NCBI GenBank assembly: GCA_034211115.1
Contig: JAXHTH010000293.1
Coordinates: forward strand, 1 to 14,214
Origin: JAXHTH01 sp034211115
GTDB lineage: Bacteria; Planctomycetota; Phycisphaerae; Phycisphaerales; SM1A02
DNA length: 14,214 nucleotides
Reading direction: 5' to 3'
Shown: piece after piece, positions 1 through 7,102 of the stretch
Layout: every line of letters starts with the position of its first letter
Numbering within the stretch: position 1 is the first letter of the stretch
The notes under the pieces: generated by a model
Database searches by the model: none
What the model saw: only the letters and a program-made list of their open reading frames with translations
What the model was told of the DNA's origin: nothing
Translations under genes and position numbers: made by a program

Positions 1-1142
1 TGCGCATCGGGAATGAAACGACCCGTCTCCGTCCCGTCCGGAAGCCGGTAGCGTGTGCAGAGCCTGACCTCGTCGAAGCCGGACATGACGTCCAGCAGCA
101 TGCACGCGAGGCTGGTGGCTCCGCAGAGCATGGCCGAATAGCGCACCGCGACGAGATCCAGCCACCCGCATCGCCGCGGGCGGCCGGTCGTGGTGCCGTA
201 TTCCTGCCCCCGGTCGCGGATGCGATCGCCGGTTTGATTGTCCTGCTCGGTGGGGAACGGGCCGGCGCCGACGCGCGTTGCATAAGCTTTCATGATCCCG
301 ATGACGCGATGGATGTTGAAGAACGGCACGCCGGTCCCCGCGGGGACCCCCAGCGTCGAGCAGTTGGAACTGGTGACGTAGGGATAGGTGCCGTGATCGA
401 CATCGAGCAGGCAGGCGTTGGCGCCTTCGAAGAGCATCGACCGACCCGCGTCGAGCTGCTCGTGGAGCAGGTAGGTCGTATCGGTGACGAAGGGCGCGAT
501 GCGCTGCCCCAGCGATTCGTACTCGACCGTCAGCGCGCGGGGATCGAGCCGGGCGTCGGGCGCGCCCAGCGCGGCCAGCCGGGCGGACTGGATCGGGCCG
601 ATGACCTGGAGCTTCTCCCACAGGCGCTGCCCATCGAGCAGATCGTCCACGCGGAGGGCGGTGGCGCGGTAGACCTTGTCGGCGTAGGCGGGCCCGATGC
701 CGCGCTTGGTGGTGCCCAAGGCGCCGGTGGCGGTCTCGCCGGTCGCCGAGCCGGCGAGCGCGGTCTCCATCGCCTCGTCGTACATCTTGTGATAGGGCAT
801 CACGACGTGGGCCCGCGCGGAGACGCGGAGGTTGTCGCCCACCTCGATGCCTTGTTCGCGCAGCGTGTCGATTTCCTCCAGCAGGGTGACGGGATCGACG
901 ACCACGCCGTTGCCGATCACGCTCAGCTTGCCGGGGGAGAGGATCCCGGAGGGGACGAGATGGAGGGCGTATCGGCGATCGCCGATCACCACGGTGTGGC
1001 CCGCGTTGGCCCCGCCGTTGTAGCGAACGATCACGTCGTGCTCGGCGGTGAGCAGATCGACGATCTTCCCTTTCCCTTCATCGCCCCATTGCAGGCCGAC
1101 GACGGCGGAGTGACAAGGCCCATGGGATGGGGGGTGGTTCAT
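1..1142 (-). CDS. purA: Adenylosuccinate synthetase, 3' end cut by the window edge
   Basis: Makes adenylosuccinate from IMP, aspartate and GTP, the first step from IMP to AMP, in the cytoplasm. The minus frame is open from ATG at 1142 to the left edge: 380 codons, so roughly the last 50 residues of a ~430-aa family are missing. Visible motifs are the GTP loop GDEGKGK (residues 20-26, catalytic Asp21), NGGANAGHT (42-50, catalytic His49), GTTKRGIGP (143-151), EGANACLLDVDHGTYP (from 239) and, near the 3' side, VGAGPFPTE and EYGTTTGRPRRCGWLD. The order and spacing fit PurA throughout. The N-terminus carries about 12 extra residues before the AVVGLQWGDEG core, and no good ribosome binding site precedes the ATG. 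The IMP-site loop is EGANA rather than the EGAQG usual in bacteria (see findings). The 203-bp gap to the next gene, read divergently, holds no further gene. Confidence 0.96.
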   Translation of the reverse strand, partial: MNHPPSHGPCHSAVVGLQWGDEGKGKIVDLLTAEHDVIVRYNGGANAGHTVVIGDRRYALHLVPSGILSPGKLSVIGNGVVVDPVTLLEEIDTLREQGIEVGDNLRVSARAHVVMPYHKMYDEAMETALAGSATGETATGALGTTKRGIGPAYADKVYRATALRVDDLLDGQRLWEKLQVIGPIQSARLAALGAPDARLDPRALTVEYESLGQRIAPFVTDTTYLLHEQLDAGRSMLFEGANACLLDVDHGTYPYVTSSNCSTLGVPAGTGVPFFNIHRVIGIMKAYATRVGAGPFPTEQDNQTGDRIRDRGQEYGTTTGRPRRCGWLDLVAVRYSAMLCGATSLACMLLDVMSGFDEVRLCTRYRLPDGTETGRFIPDA

Positions 1143-1345
1143 GCCGATGCGTTCGCGAGGGGGGAAAGGCCGGCCGGTCCGGGCAGTCCGATAGCCCCAC
1201 GGCCGGCAACGGGTGAGGCTAAACCGACCCGCGCAGGCCGTCAAGCCCGCGCGGCGCCGGCCGGCCGGCCGCCGCCGTCGGTCAAGTCCCCGCGGGCGGA
1301 AGACGATGAACCGGTCGGCCGTGTATGTCCCAAGGGAGGGCGACG

Positions 1346-1543
1346 GTGTCCGAGCAGAAAACCATCCGGATCATGTGTCCGAATCTCGCCTGTCAGCGCA
1401 TTCTTGCCGTCCCGGTCCATGCCCGCGGCAAGCTGGTGCGCTGCCGAAGCTGCGGGATGACGATCCGCATTCCGATGAAGGCGGCCGAAGAGGTCGATGC
1501 GTCCGAAGAGGCCGAGGTGGGCGAGGAGGAAGAGGCGGCCTAG
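1346..1543 (+). CDS. Small zinc-ribbon protein
   Basis: A 65-aa protein with four cysteines placed as a zinc ribbon: C11-x4-C16, then C33-x2-C36, followed by a short acidic tail rich in Glu and Ala (residues 48-65). The stretch between the knuckles, AVPVHARGKLVRC, resembles the one-domain zinc ribbons that planctomycetes often place before FHA, kinase or membrane domains. I chose GTG at 1346 because AAGGGAGGG (1332-1340) sits 5 bases upstream. An in-frame ATG at 1325 would add seven residues but overlaps no ribosome binding site. It is convergent with the FHA gene (48 bp between stops). The role is unknown: metal binding is predicted from the cysteines, and a regulatory or protein-contact role is a guess. 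Confidence 0.7.
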   Translation: MSEQKTIRIMCPNLACQRILAVPVHARGKLVRCRSCGMTIRIPMKAAEEVDASEEAEVGEEEEAA

Positions 1544-1591
1544 CCGCAGGTCCATCGCTTCCGACCCTCTCTGATCTGACGAGCCCGCCGT

Positions 1592-1987
1592 TTACGTGGC
1601 GCGGGTGACGGTGGACATCGGCGCGGCCGAACGGGCACGTTCGGCGACGACCGGCCGACCCGCATCGAGTTCCGCGGCCCGCTCCGCCGTCTGGAAACGA
1701 ACCTCGAAGGTCACCGGCCCCACGGTGATGCGGTCGGCCTCCTCCAGCACCGCTTCCTGCACCCGCCGGCCGTTGTGGATGGTTCCCCCGGCCGTGGCGC
1801 CGAGGTCGCGCAGGATCAACCGGCCATTCTCCATCGTCAACTCGCAATGCCGGCCGGCGATCTTCGGCAGGGGGATGCGGATGTCGCATCGAACCTCCCG
1901 GCCGATGATGGTCCGCGGGTTGCGGAGGCGGAAGGGTCGTTCCTCCCCGGCGGCCGTCCTCATGACCAGCCAGATACTGCGTTTCAC
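1592..1987 (-). CDS. FHA-domain protein with altered phosphopeptide-site residues
   Basis: A 131-aa protein that is almost entirely one forkhead-associated domain, a fold that normally binds phosphothreonine peptides in Ser/Thr kinase signalling. It shows TIIGRE (Gly29-Arg30), KIAGRHCEL (42-50), a DLGATAGGTIHNG stretch (61-73) and a closing ITVGPVTFEVRF strand. No signal peptide or membrane segment is seen, so it should be cytoplasmic. The start is GTG at 1987, fixed by a perfect AAGGAGG (complement of 1994-2000) six bases upstream. The Ser of the usual S-x-x-H motif is Ala44 here, and the usual STNG loop reads ATAGG, so phosphopeptide binding may be weak or lost. It is divergent from hemW and convergent with the zinc-ribbon gene. 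Confidence 0.88.
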   Translation of the reverse strand: MKRSIWLVMRTAAGEERPFRLRNPRTIIGREVRCDIRIPLPKIAGRHCELTMENGRLILRDLGATAGGTIHNGRRVQEAVLEEADRITVGPVTFEVRFQTAERAAELDAGRPVVAERARSAAPMSTVTRAT

Positions 1988-2013
1988 ACCAATCCTCCTT
2001 GATTGGGTCGGGC

Positions 2014-2019
2014 TATGAT
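2014..2019 (+). promoter_or_regulatory. Possible -10 box for hemW
   Basis: TATGAT lies 52 bases before the hemW ATG in the 83-bp gap shared with the divergent FHA gene. No recognisable -35 box lies 16-18 bases upstream, so this is only a plausible sigma-70 -10 element. Confidence 0.25.
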
Positions 2020-2070
2020 CGCCCGCGCTCCGGTCGCGTCGATCCCTCTTCCCCTCCGTGGAGTTCCGCG

Positions 2071-3333
2071 ATGGCGAAACGCCGTCCTTCGGCTCTTACC
2101 CAGAGTACCAACGGAAGTGGCGGAGGGGAAGGAAAAACCGCGAAGAACGCGGCGGAGCTGCCGCTGGCGGATGGCAATGAGGTCCGCGCGGCGGTCGATC
2201 CCCGCGCCGTGTACGTTCATGTGCCGTTCTGTCCCCACAAATGCCATTACTGCGACTTTTACAGCGTCGTCTCCGACGGTGTTCGCCGCGAACAGTTCGT
2301 CCACAGACTGACCACCGAACTGGAGGCGGCGGGCGGCTTTTTCCGCCGGCCCGCCGAGAGCATCTTCGTGGGGGGCGGGACGCCAAGTCTCTTGCACACA
2401 AAGCTTTGGGAGATACTGCTCGCTGCCTTCCGCTCGCTCCTTCCCCTCGCCGACGACCTCGAGTTCACCGTCGAGGCGAACCCGGAGACGGTCGATGAGG
2501 CGCTGATCGACACCCTCGCCGCGGGGGGCGTGAACCGCCTCAGCCTCGGCGTCCAGTCATTTCACCGGCCGCACCTGGCCACGCTCGGCCGCCTGCACGA
2601 GCCGGCCGGCGTCGCCCGCAGCGTCGAGCTCGCCCGGGCGGGGGGGATCAGCAACATCAGCCTCGATCTGATCTTCGCCATTCCGGGCCAGACGCCGGCG
2701 GAGTGGGAGGACGATCTCGACGCGGCCCTGGCCCTCGAGCCGACGCATCTGAGCTGCTACGGACTGATCTACGAGCCCGGCACCCCGCTCACCGTCCGGC
2801 GCGAGGCCGGCCTGGTCCAATCGGTTGGGGAGGATGTCGAGGCGTCGATGTACGAGGCGGCCGTCGATCGCCTCACCGAGGCGGGCTTCCAGCATTACGA
2901 GATCAGCAACTGGGCCCGGTCGGGATGCCAGTGCCGCCACAATCTCATCTACTGGACCAACGGCCAGTGGTGGCCGCTGGGCCCGGCCGCGGCGGGGCAC
3001 GTGCGGGGGCATACCGGGGGCTGGCGCTGGAAGAACGTGCCCGACCTCGAGGCGTATCTCGCCTCGGGCCCGCTGCCGCCCATCTGCGATGTCGAGCATC
3101 TGGATGCCGATGGCCGCGTCGGCGAAGCGCTCATGCTCGGCCTGAGAATGATCGACGGGATCGAGCTGACCCGGCTGGAGGCACTTCTGGCGGAGGGAAA
3201 GCGCGGCCGGCAGCGGGCGGAGGCGATCGAGACCCACCTCGCCGCCGGCCTGCTCGAACGGCGCGATGATCATCTGCGCCTCACCCGCCGCGGCCTCCTC
3301 CTCGCCGACACCGTCTTGAGCGACCTCATCTGA
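2071..3333 (+). CDS. hemW: HemW-type radical SAM protein
   Basis: A 420-aa member of the HemN/HemW radical SAM family. HemW proteins are thought to act as heme chaperones, inserting heme into respiratory enzymes, and are often misnamed oxygen-independent coproporphyrinogen oxidase. The N-terminal ~45 residues are a poorly conserved lead. The 4Fe-4S cluster motif C54-x3-C58-x2-C61 follows YVHVPF and ends CDFYS, lacking the extra cysteine of true HemN. Other family signatures are FVGGGTPSLL, ANPETV, RLSLGVQSF, DLIFAIPGQTP, YGLIYEPGTPL and YEISNWAR with CRHNLIYW. The start ATG at 2071 has GGAG about 8 bases upstream; a TTG further upstream (1999) gives a longer frame but lies in the FHA ribosome binding site. 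A role in heme delivery would fit the b-type SdhC encoded in this window, but that link is inference. Confidence 0.93.
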   Translation: MAKRRPSALTQSTNGSGGGEGKTAKNAAELPLADGNEVRAAVDPRAVYVHVPFCPHKCHYCDFYSVVSDGVRREQFVHRLTTELEAAGGFFRRPAESIFVGGGTPSLLHTKLWEILLAAFRSLLPLADDLEFTVEANPETVDEALIDTLAAGGVNRLSLGVQSFHRPHLATLGRLHEPAGVARSVELARAGGISNISLDLIFAIPGQTPAEWEDDLDAALALEPTHLSCYGLIYEPGTPLTVRREAGLVQSVGEDVEASMYEAAVDRLTEAGFQHYEISNWARSGCQCRHNLIYWTNGQWWPLGPAAAGHVRGHTGGWRWKNVPDLEAYLASGPLPPICDVEHLDADGRVGEALMLGLRMIDGIELTRLEALLAEGKRGRQRAEAIETHLAAGLLERRDDHLRLTRRGLLLADTVLSDLI

Positions 3334-3369
3334 CGACGGGAATCGGTGCCTGGGCTCGCATCAATGGTG

Positions 3370-3408
3370 GCACAGGCGTCTCGCCTGTGCGAAGCGCCGA
3401 GTCGGCGC
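3370..3408. repeat. Two adjacent inverted repeats between convergent genes
   Basis: Two hairpins sit in the 86-bp gap between the convergent hemW and dockerin genes. The first has perfect 9-bp arms, GCACAGGCG (3370-3378) and CGCCTGTGC (3382-3390), around TCT. The second has 7-bp arms, GCGCCGA (3394-3400) and TCGGCGC (3402-3408), around one G. There is no T-run on either side, so a simple intrinsic terminator is not shown. They could still block transcription both ways, or be REP-like repeats. Confidence 0.7.
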
Positions 3409-3419
3409 GGGCGGTTGGT

Positions 3420-4091
3420 TTAGCCCCAGTTGCCGAGGAGGATGAGGAGGTCGCCGGCGCCGACCCTGTCATCGCCGTTCAGGTCGCCGGGGCACTCGGC
3501 CGGCGGGGGCGGACATTCCCCCCACTGGCTCAGGAGGCTCAGGAGGTCGGCGACGTTGACCAGGCCGTCGTTGTCCATGTCGCCCACGGGCCGCGGATCC
3601 ACGTGCAGATCGTCGATGAACTGGTAGCCCATCGATGGATCGAGCAACATGGCTTCATCGAAGGGATCTGTGGAGACGAGACCGACGAACAGCGGTCCTG
3701 TTCCATAATCCAGGCTGCGGTAGACCAGCTCTCCGTGCCGACGAAGCTCCAACGCGAGGGCGCCAGGAAAGTCGACCGCGATGGCGTACTGCGGCGTCGT
3801 GTACGACACCGTAATATTGCCGTGACCGTTAAGGCCGAATCCATCGTTCACGTAGCCGCTGCTGACGTGGATCGTGTCGTTGCCATCCGAGAAGAGAACA
3901 CCCAGATCGGCGTACTGATCGGTGATGAGCGTACCGTAGGGGAATTCGGTGAAGGTGATGGTCTTGGTCTCACCCGCGGCGATCTTCCACTGATCGATGT
4001 CGAAGAACACGTCGACCTCGGCCGGGGCGGGCGCGGCGATCGCCGCGCCCGCGAGGGCCGTGAGAATGCAACCGGTTCGTGTGCCGTTCAT
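3420..4091 (-). CDS. Exported protein with two C-terminal dockerin-like repeats
   Basis: A 223-aa protein. Residues 1-24 form a signal peptide with a hydrophobic Ala/Leu core ending APAPA. The middle (about 30-165) is beta-rich with a TFTEFPYGTLITDQYADLGV stretch, as seen in exported planctomycete surface or lectin-like domains; I cannot name its ligand. The last ~55 residues hold two EF-hand-like dockerin-type repeats, GDMDNDGLVNVADLL...WG and GDLNGDDRVGAGDLL...WG, with Asp/Asn at calcium-binding positions, and the protein ends exactly on the final WG. The start is ATG 4091 with AAGGAG nine bases upstream; that site overlaps the TAA stop of the gene before it (TAAGGAG), which indicates translational coupling. 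A longer open frame reaching 4478 is the antisense-like extension into the upstream gene and was not used. Confidence 0.85.
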   Translation of the reverse strand: MNGTRTGCILTALAGAAIAAPAPAEVDVFFDIDQWKIAAGETKTITFTEFPYGTLITDQYADLGVLFSDGNDTIHVSSGYVNDGFGLNGHGNITVSYTTPQYAIAVDFPGALALELRRHGELVYRSLDYGTGPLFVGLVSTDPFDEAMLLDPSMGYQFIDDLHVDPRPVGDMDNDGLVNVADLLSLLSQWGECPPPPAECPGDLNGDDRVGAGDLLILLGNWG

Positions 4092-4104
4092 GGTGGTGTG
4101 CTCC

Positions 4105-5607
4105 TTACTCCAGTCCGCCCGTGACGGCTTCGATGCAGGCCTCGAGGGCGATGGGGTCGAAGCCGAACTTGTCGATGCAGTCCTGGACGCTCTGGGGGAT
4201 CTCGCCCCCGCCCACGCCGCACTCGCCCCACGCCCCGAGCAGCAGGAGCAGGTCGGCGGTGTTGACGGTGCAGTCGGCGTTGACATCGGCCCAGCAGATG
4301 GATCCGACGGGGCAGCCGCCCCAGGCGCCGAGGAGCTCGAGGAGATCATCCGTGTCCACATCGCCGTCCCTGTCGATGTCCGCGGGGCAGTCCCCGATCG
4401 GCGTGAGAAGGAAGGCGTGGAGCACTTGCAGGGGACCAGGATCGACATCTCCGTATCCGACAATCCACTCGCTCTCATCGCTTACATCATGGGCTTGATG
4501 GAGTTCCCAGTCGCAGCCGGAGGCAATGAGATCGTTGAGGTCGGCCTGGGTCCAGTCCTCGCCATCAGGCTGCCAGAGGAGTGCCTGTTTCAGGGATACA
4601 TTAGCGCCCACAACGCGGACGCTGTCCTGCTGATCGGGCTCGTCGATGGCGTTGGCCCGGGTCCAGTCGGGGCCGGTGCGGGGGCCGATGACATCCGGCT
4701 GGCCGACGGTGCGGTCCTCCCAGTGAAGGGCGACCCATTCGCACTGGGGGGTGTCCGGGTCGCGTCCCCAGCCGACGGTTTGGCTGACATCATTGGTGCC
4801 GAGGGCCTCGGCCCCCCAGTCGCCGCTCGTGGTGGGGATGTCCGGGAGGATGATGAGATTGGGCCAGCCCCACATGAGGGCCGCGTGAAAGGTCGCGCAA
4901 GGGTCGGGGTCCATCCCGCAGGCGCCGTCATACGTGAAGCCGACGACGACTCGATTGTCCTGAGGCGTGACCAGGTTGGCCACATCACGGGCGTGGCCGC
5001 AGTCGTACCCGGCCGGCGTGAGAGCCAGCATGGATCCGTTCAGGTAGTTGCGGAATCCTCGTGTGACGCGGTCGACGCCGAAGTCATAGTGGGTGTCGCC
5101 GACGATGAGCGGGTCGAGCTCATCGTTGATGCCCCAGGCGCAGCTCTCGGCATCGAGATCCTCGCTGAGGGTTCCCAGGTCGTAGGTTGTGAAGCCACCC
5201 CCGAGGGACCAGACGAAGGCGTGATCGTTGGCCTGGCCTACGGCGTAGGAGCCGTTGTAGAGGCCCTCGTTGACGGCGTGGGCGATGCTGTCGCCCGAGA
5301 GGTCGGGGTCGGGCAGCACATTCAGATCATGCATGCCCTGGGCCAGTCCGAACATGGGCTCGGGCAGCCAGAGGAAGGCGTGGGTTTCACCGCCCGCCGC
5401 GGTGGACCAGCCGACGACGACGCCGTCGGTGTTCAGGCCCAGGGCCCGGCTCTCGGGGTCGCCGTCCTCGCTCAGGACCCCCAGGTCGGTGACCCGGTAG
5501 ACGGGATCGCCCTGCCCGGCCGCGGGAGGCCCGAGCAGGCCCACAGAAAGCAATACCACCGATGCGCACAGGCACACCGACACGTCTGAACGAACGTGTG
5601 TGCTCAT
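4105..5607 (-). CDS. Exported HAF-repeat protein with dockerin-like repeats
   Basis: A 500-aa protein. The signal peptide has a hydrophobic core at residues 9-27 and likely cleavage near AAG-Q (about 30). Residues ~35-400 carry a set of degenerate repeats of the HAF type, each with a VVGWS- or AVGQA-like strand followed by HAFLW, HAFVW, HAALMW, ALHW or QALLW; the first begins YRVTDLGVLSEDGD. These repeats probably form a beta-propeller-like surface domain. Two dockerin-like repeats follow (about 410-430 and 441-461, both ending LLGAWG), then a 39-residue tail with QDCIDKF and ALEACIEA. ATG 5607 was chosen because AGAGG lies nine bases upstream; ATG 5613 is only three bases from it. It is the first gene of a two-gene operon. 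Cell-surface or extracellular location is inferred; no enzymatic residues are visible. Confidence 0.85.
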   Translation of the reverse strand: MSTHVRSDVSVCLCASVVLLSVGLLGPPAAGQGDPVYRVTDLGVLSEDGDPESRALGLNTDGVVVGWSTAAGGETHAFLWLPEPMFGLAQGMHDLNVLPDPDLSGDSIAHAVNEGLYNGSYAVGQANDHAFVWSLGGGFTTYDLGTLSEDLDAESCAWGINDELDPLIVGDTHYDFGVDRVTRGFRNYLNGSMLALTPAGYDCGHARDVANLVTPQDNRVVVGFTYDGACGMDPDPCATFHAALMWGWPNLIILPDIPTTSGDWGAEALGTNDVSQTVGWGRDPDTPQCEWVALHWEDRTVGQPDVIGPRTGPDWTRANAIDEPDQQDSVRVVGANVSLKQALLWQPDGEDWTQADLNDLIASGCDWELHQAHDVSDESEWIVGYGDVDPGPLQVLHAFLLTPIGDCPADIDRDGDVDTDDLLELLGAWGGCPVGSICWADVNADCTVNTADLLLLLGAWGECGVGGGEIPQSVQDCIDKFGFDPIALEACIEAVTGGLE

Positions 5608-5672
5608 TGTCATCCACCTCTTGTCTTGCAGGCAGGCAATCACCGATCACCTGCTCTATCCCGGAGTCTGTG

Positions 5673-5801
5673 TCCGGAATGAAGTAGCCCGGGCGTGCGT
5701 GTCCGGAAGGGATTGAATCCGGGCGCGTGCGTTTCCGGAACGAAAGAAAAACGAACCAGCGTGTCCGGAACGAAGCAGATCGTGGCTTGTGCCGTTCCGG
5801 A
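5673..5801. repeat. Five degenerate direct repeats with a TCCGGA core
   Basis: TCCGGA cores start at 5673, 5702, 5734, 5764 and 5796, so the spacings are 29, 32, 30 and 32 bp, close to three helical turns. The flanks are also shared: on the plus strand the best copies read GCGTGTCCGGAACGAAG, with GTGC, CAGC or TGCC closing each unit. The core is a palindrome and in two copies extends to TTCCGGAA. A weaker relative (CCCGGA) lies at about 5660. The array sits 66-195 bp upstream of the HAF-gene start. It may be a protein-binding array, a leader RNA element or a decaying minisatellite. Confidence 0.75.
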
Positions 5802-5825
5802 ACAAGATAACAAGCCTCAGTCGGC

Positions 5826-5854
5826 ACCGTACTGCGCCGTGAGATGACGGTCAA
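5826..5854 (-). promoter_or_regulatory. Possible promoter of the exported-protein operon
   Basis: On the minus strand TTGACC (complement of 5849-5854) is followed after 17 bases by TACGGT (complement of 5826-5831). The -35 box is good and the -10 box weak. If used, transcription would start near 5819 and the whole TCCGGA array would lie in a ~210-base leader. Confidence 0.3.
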
Positions 5855-6001
5855 GCGGATATTGATAGGTTTTTAGACAGAATATTGGCTCGCTCGCCAC
5901 GGCGGCGCGGGCGCTGTAACGAGCTCATCCCAAGGGCGTCGGGAGGCGGAACCGACGTCGATGCCGAATCGTAACTTGCGCAACGAGGGGAACATAGGGC
6001 G

Positions 6002-6043
6002 ATGAAGCCCCGGCTGGCCTCGCCGGTGGGCCCCCGGCTTCAT
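6002..6043. repeat. Long imperfect inverted repeat
   Basis: Outer arms ATGAAGCC (6002-6009) and GGCTTCAT (6036-6043) enclose an inner stem CCGGC (6010-6014) / GCCGG (6022-6026). It lies 74 bp before the DUF456 start, has no T-run, and resembles a REP-like or processing hairpin more than a terminator. Confidence 0.55.
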
Positions 6044-6117
6044 GGACGCCGCCCTCCCGCCGCGCGTCGAACCAGGCGAGTGGAAGGGGACGGTCGTTTC
6101 CCCAATGATCCTGCGGC

Positions 6118-6663
6118 ATGGAGCTGACGCTCGTCATCATCATGGGGGTTCTCTTCGCGCTCATCGGGCTGGCGTGCATCGTCGCCATCATCTTCGGCCT
6201 GCCCGGGTCGTGGATCATCATCGCCCTCGCCGTGGTCATCAATCTTGTTGACGGCCTGTATCTGGCCGAAGGGCGCGGCGAGACGTTCGACTGGCGCCTC
6301 GTCGCCGGCGCGGTTCTCCTCGCCGCGATCGGCGAGCTGCTGGAGTTCCTCGCCGGCGCGCTGGGGGCGAAGACCGCCGGCAGCTCGAGGCGCGGGGCGA
6401 TCGGTGCGCTCGTCGGCGGCCTTCTCGGCGCGATCCTCGGCGCGCCGTTCGGCCTCATCCTCGGCGCGCTGCTCGGGGCCGTCGTCGGCACGTTCATCGG
6501 CGCGATCGTCGGCGAGATCAGCGGCCGCGAGCCGATGACGATGCGCCAGTCAATCAAGCCTGCAACCGGCGCGACGATCGGCCGCGTGCTCGGCACGCTG
6601 TCGAAGGTCCCGATCGCGCTGGTGATCTGGCTCGTGCTCACGATCGATGCGCTCTGGCGATGA
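6118..6663 (+). CDS. DUF456-family membrane protein
   Basis: A 181-aa integral membrane protein. Segments of about 20 hydrophobic residues lie near 4-26, 28-48, 58-80, 97-132 (two closely packed) and 160-179. The family signature is clear: LPGSW near residue 28, ELLEFLAGALGAKTAGSSRR (about 74-93), then a glycine-zipper series (GALVGGLLGAILGAPFGLILG, here split by its own repeats) ending IVGEISG. DUF456 proteins are small inner-membrane proteins of unknown function, and glycine-rich helices suggest tight helix packing. The start ATG 6118 has no clear ribosome binding site, but the protein begins directly with its first membrane helix, so no longer start is needed. It stands alone, with the sdh cluster convergent to it. 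Confidence 0.85.
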   Translation: MELTLVIIMGVLFALIGLACIVAIIFGLPGSWIIIALAVVINLVDGLYLAEGRGETFDWRLVAGAVLLAAIGELLEFLAGALGAKTAGSSRRGAIGALVGGLLGAILGAPFGLILGALLGAVVGTFIGAIVGEISGREPMTMRQSIKPATGATIGRVLGTLSKVPIALVIWLVLTIDALWR

Positions 6664-6765
6664 GAGAAGGGACGACGATTTAACATAACGCGGCGGCAGG
6701 GGAGCGAGCCGGGCGGTCCGCCGCCCCGGGTGCGTGCGATCGACGTGCCGCGGCCGATGCGAGGA

Positions 6766-6803
6766 GCGATCCCCCGGCGGCGATCCCCCGGCGGAGCCGG
6801 GGG
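6766..6803. repeat. 14-bp tandem duplication running into a GC hairpin
   Basis: GCGATCCCCCGGCG occurs twice in exact tandem (6766-6779 and 6780-6793). The second copy forms the left arm of a perfect 8-bp hairpin, CCCCCGGC (6785-6792) / GCCGGGGG (6796-6803), with loop GGA. It lies in the 234-bp gap between the convergent DUF456 gene and the small minus-strand gene; nothing else is seen in that gap. Confidence 0.7.
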
Positions 6804-6897
6804 CGAACGGGAAGCGGCTGACGGGAGGAGGGGCGCAGACCGCCGTGCAGACGTTGCCCGCGGACGGGCGGGACGCCCATCCCACCATCATGTCGGC

Positions 6898-7077
6898 TCA
6901 TTGTGAGACGCGATCGGGTTCGGCGCTCGACTCCGCCTCGCGTTCGGCGAGTTCGGCCTGGTAGGCCTTCCAGCCGGGGCACCATTTCGTGTGCCAGCGC
7001 CAGAGGCGGCCGAGGAACGATTTTGGCTTGCGCTCCGCGTGCTGTCGCCACCGACATTCAGCGCAGTTGGATTCCAT
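6898..7077 (-). CDS. Small Cys/Trp-rich protein downstream of sdhA
   Basis: A 59-aa protein, not assigned to a family here. It has C5-x2-C8, a basic stretch, then LGRLWRWHTKWCPGWKAYQ (residues 22-40) with His29 and Cys33, and a charged Glu/Arg tail. The C-x2-C plus H-x3-C set could bind zinc or another metal. The Trp/Cys pattern is far too ordered for a chance frame, and GGGAG lies about nine bases before ATG 7077 (a GTG directly before it is an alternative). It follows sdhA on the same strand after 51 bp, in the place where sdhB would be expected, so it is probably cotranscribed with sdhCA. Involvement in succinate dehydrogenase assembly is only a guess from position. Confidence 0.6.
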   Translation of the reverse strand: MESNCAECRWRQHAERKPKSFLGRLWRWHTKWCPGWKAYQAELAEREAESSAEPDRVSQ

Positions 7078-7102
7078 CACGCACGCTCCCTGCCCCCGTA
7101 AT

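Larger units (their letters stand above)
5608..6117. other. Gene-free 510-bp divergent region
   Basis: Between the divergent HAF-repeat gene (-) and the DUF456 gene (+) I see no gene: open frames here are antisense or chance. The region holds the leader of the exported-protein operon with its TCCGGA array, a possible promoter, an AT-rich stretch (about 5858-5890) and a long inverted repeat at 6002-6043. Confidence 0.7.

Noticed and set aside
234..1460. 408-codon plus-strand open frame
   Set aside because: It is antisense to purA, which shows full family motifs; long antisense frames are expected at this GC content.
3997..5589. 530-codon plus-strand open frame
   Set aside because: Antisense to the HAF-repeat gene, whose signal peptide, HAF and dockerin repeats are clear on the minus strand.
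5673..5801. TCCGGA repeats as a small CRISPR array
   Set aside because: Conserved part is only about 8-15 bp and degenerate, the intervening sequence is shorter than usual spacers and partly shared, and no cas gene is present.
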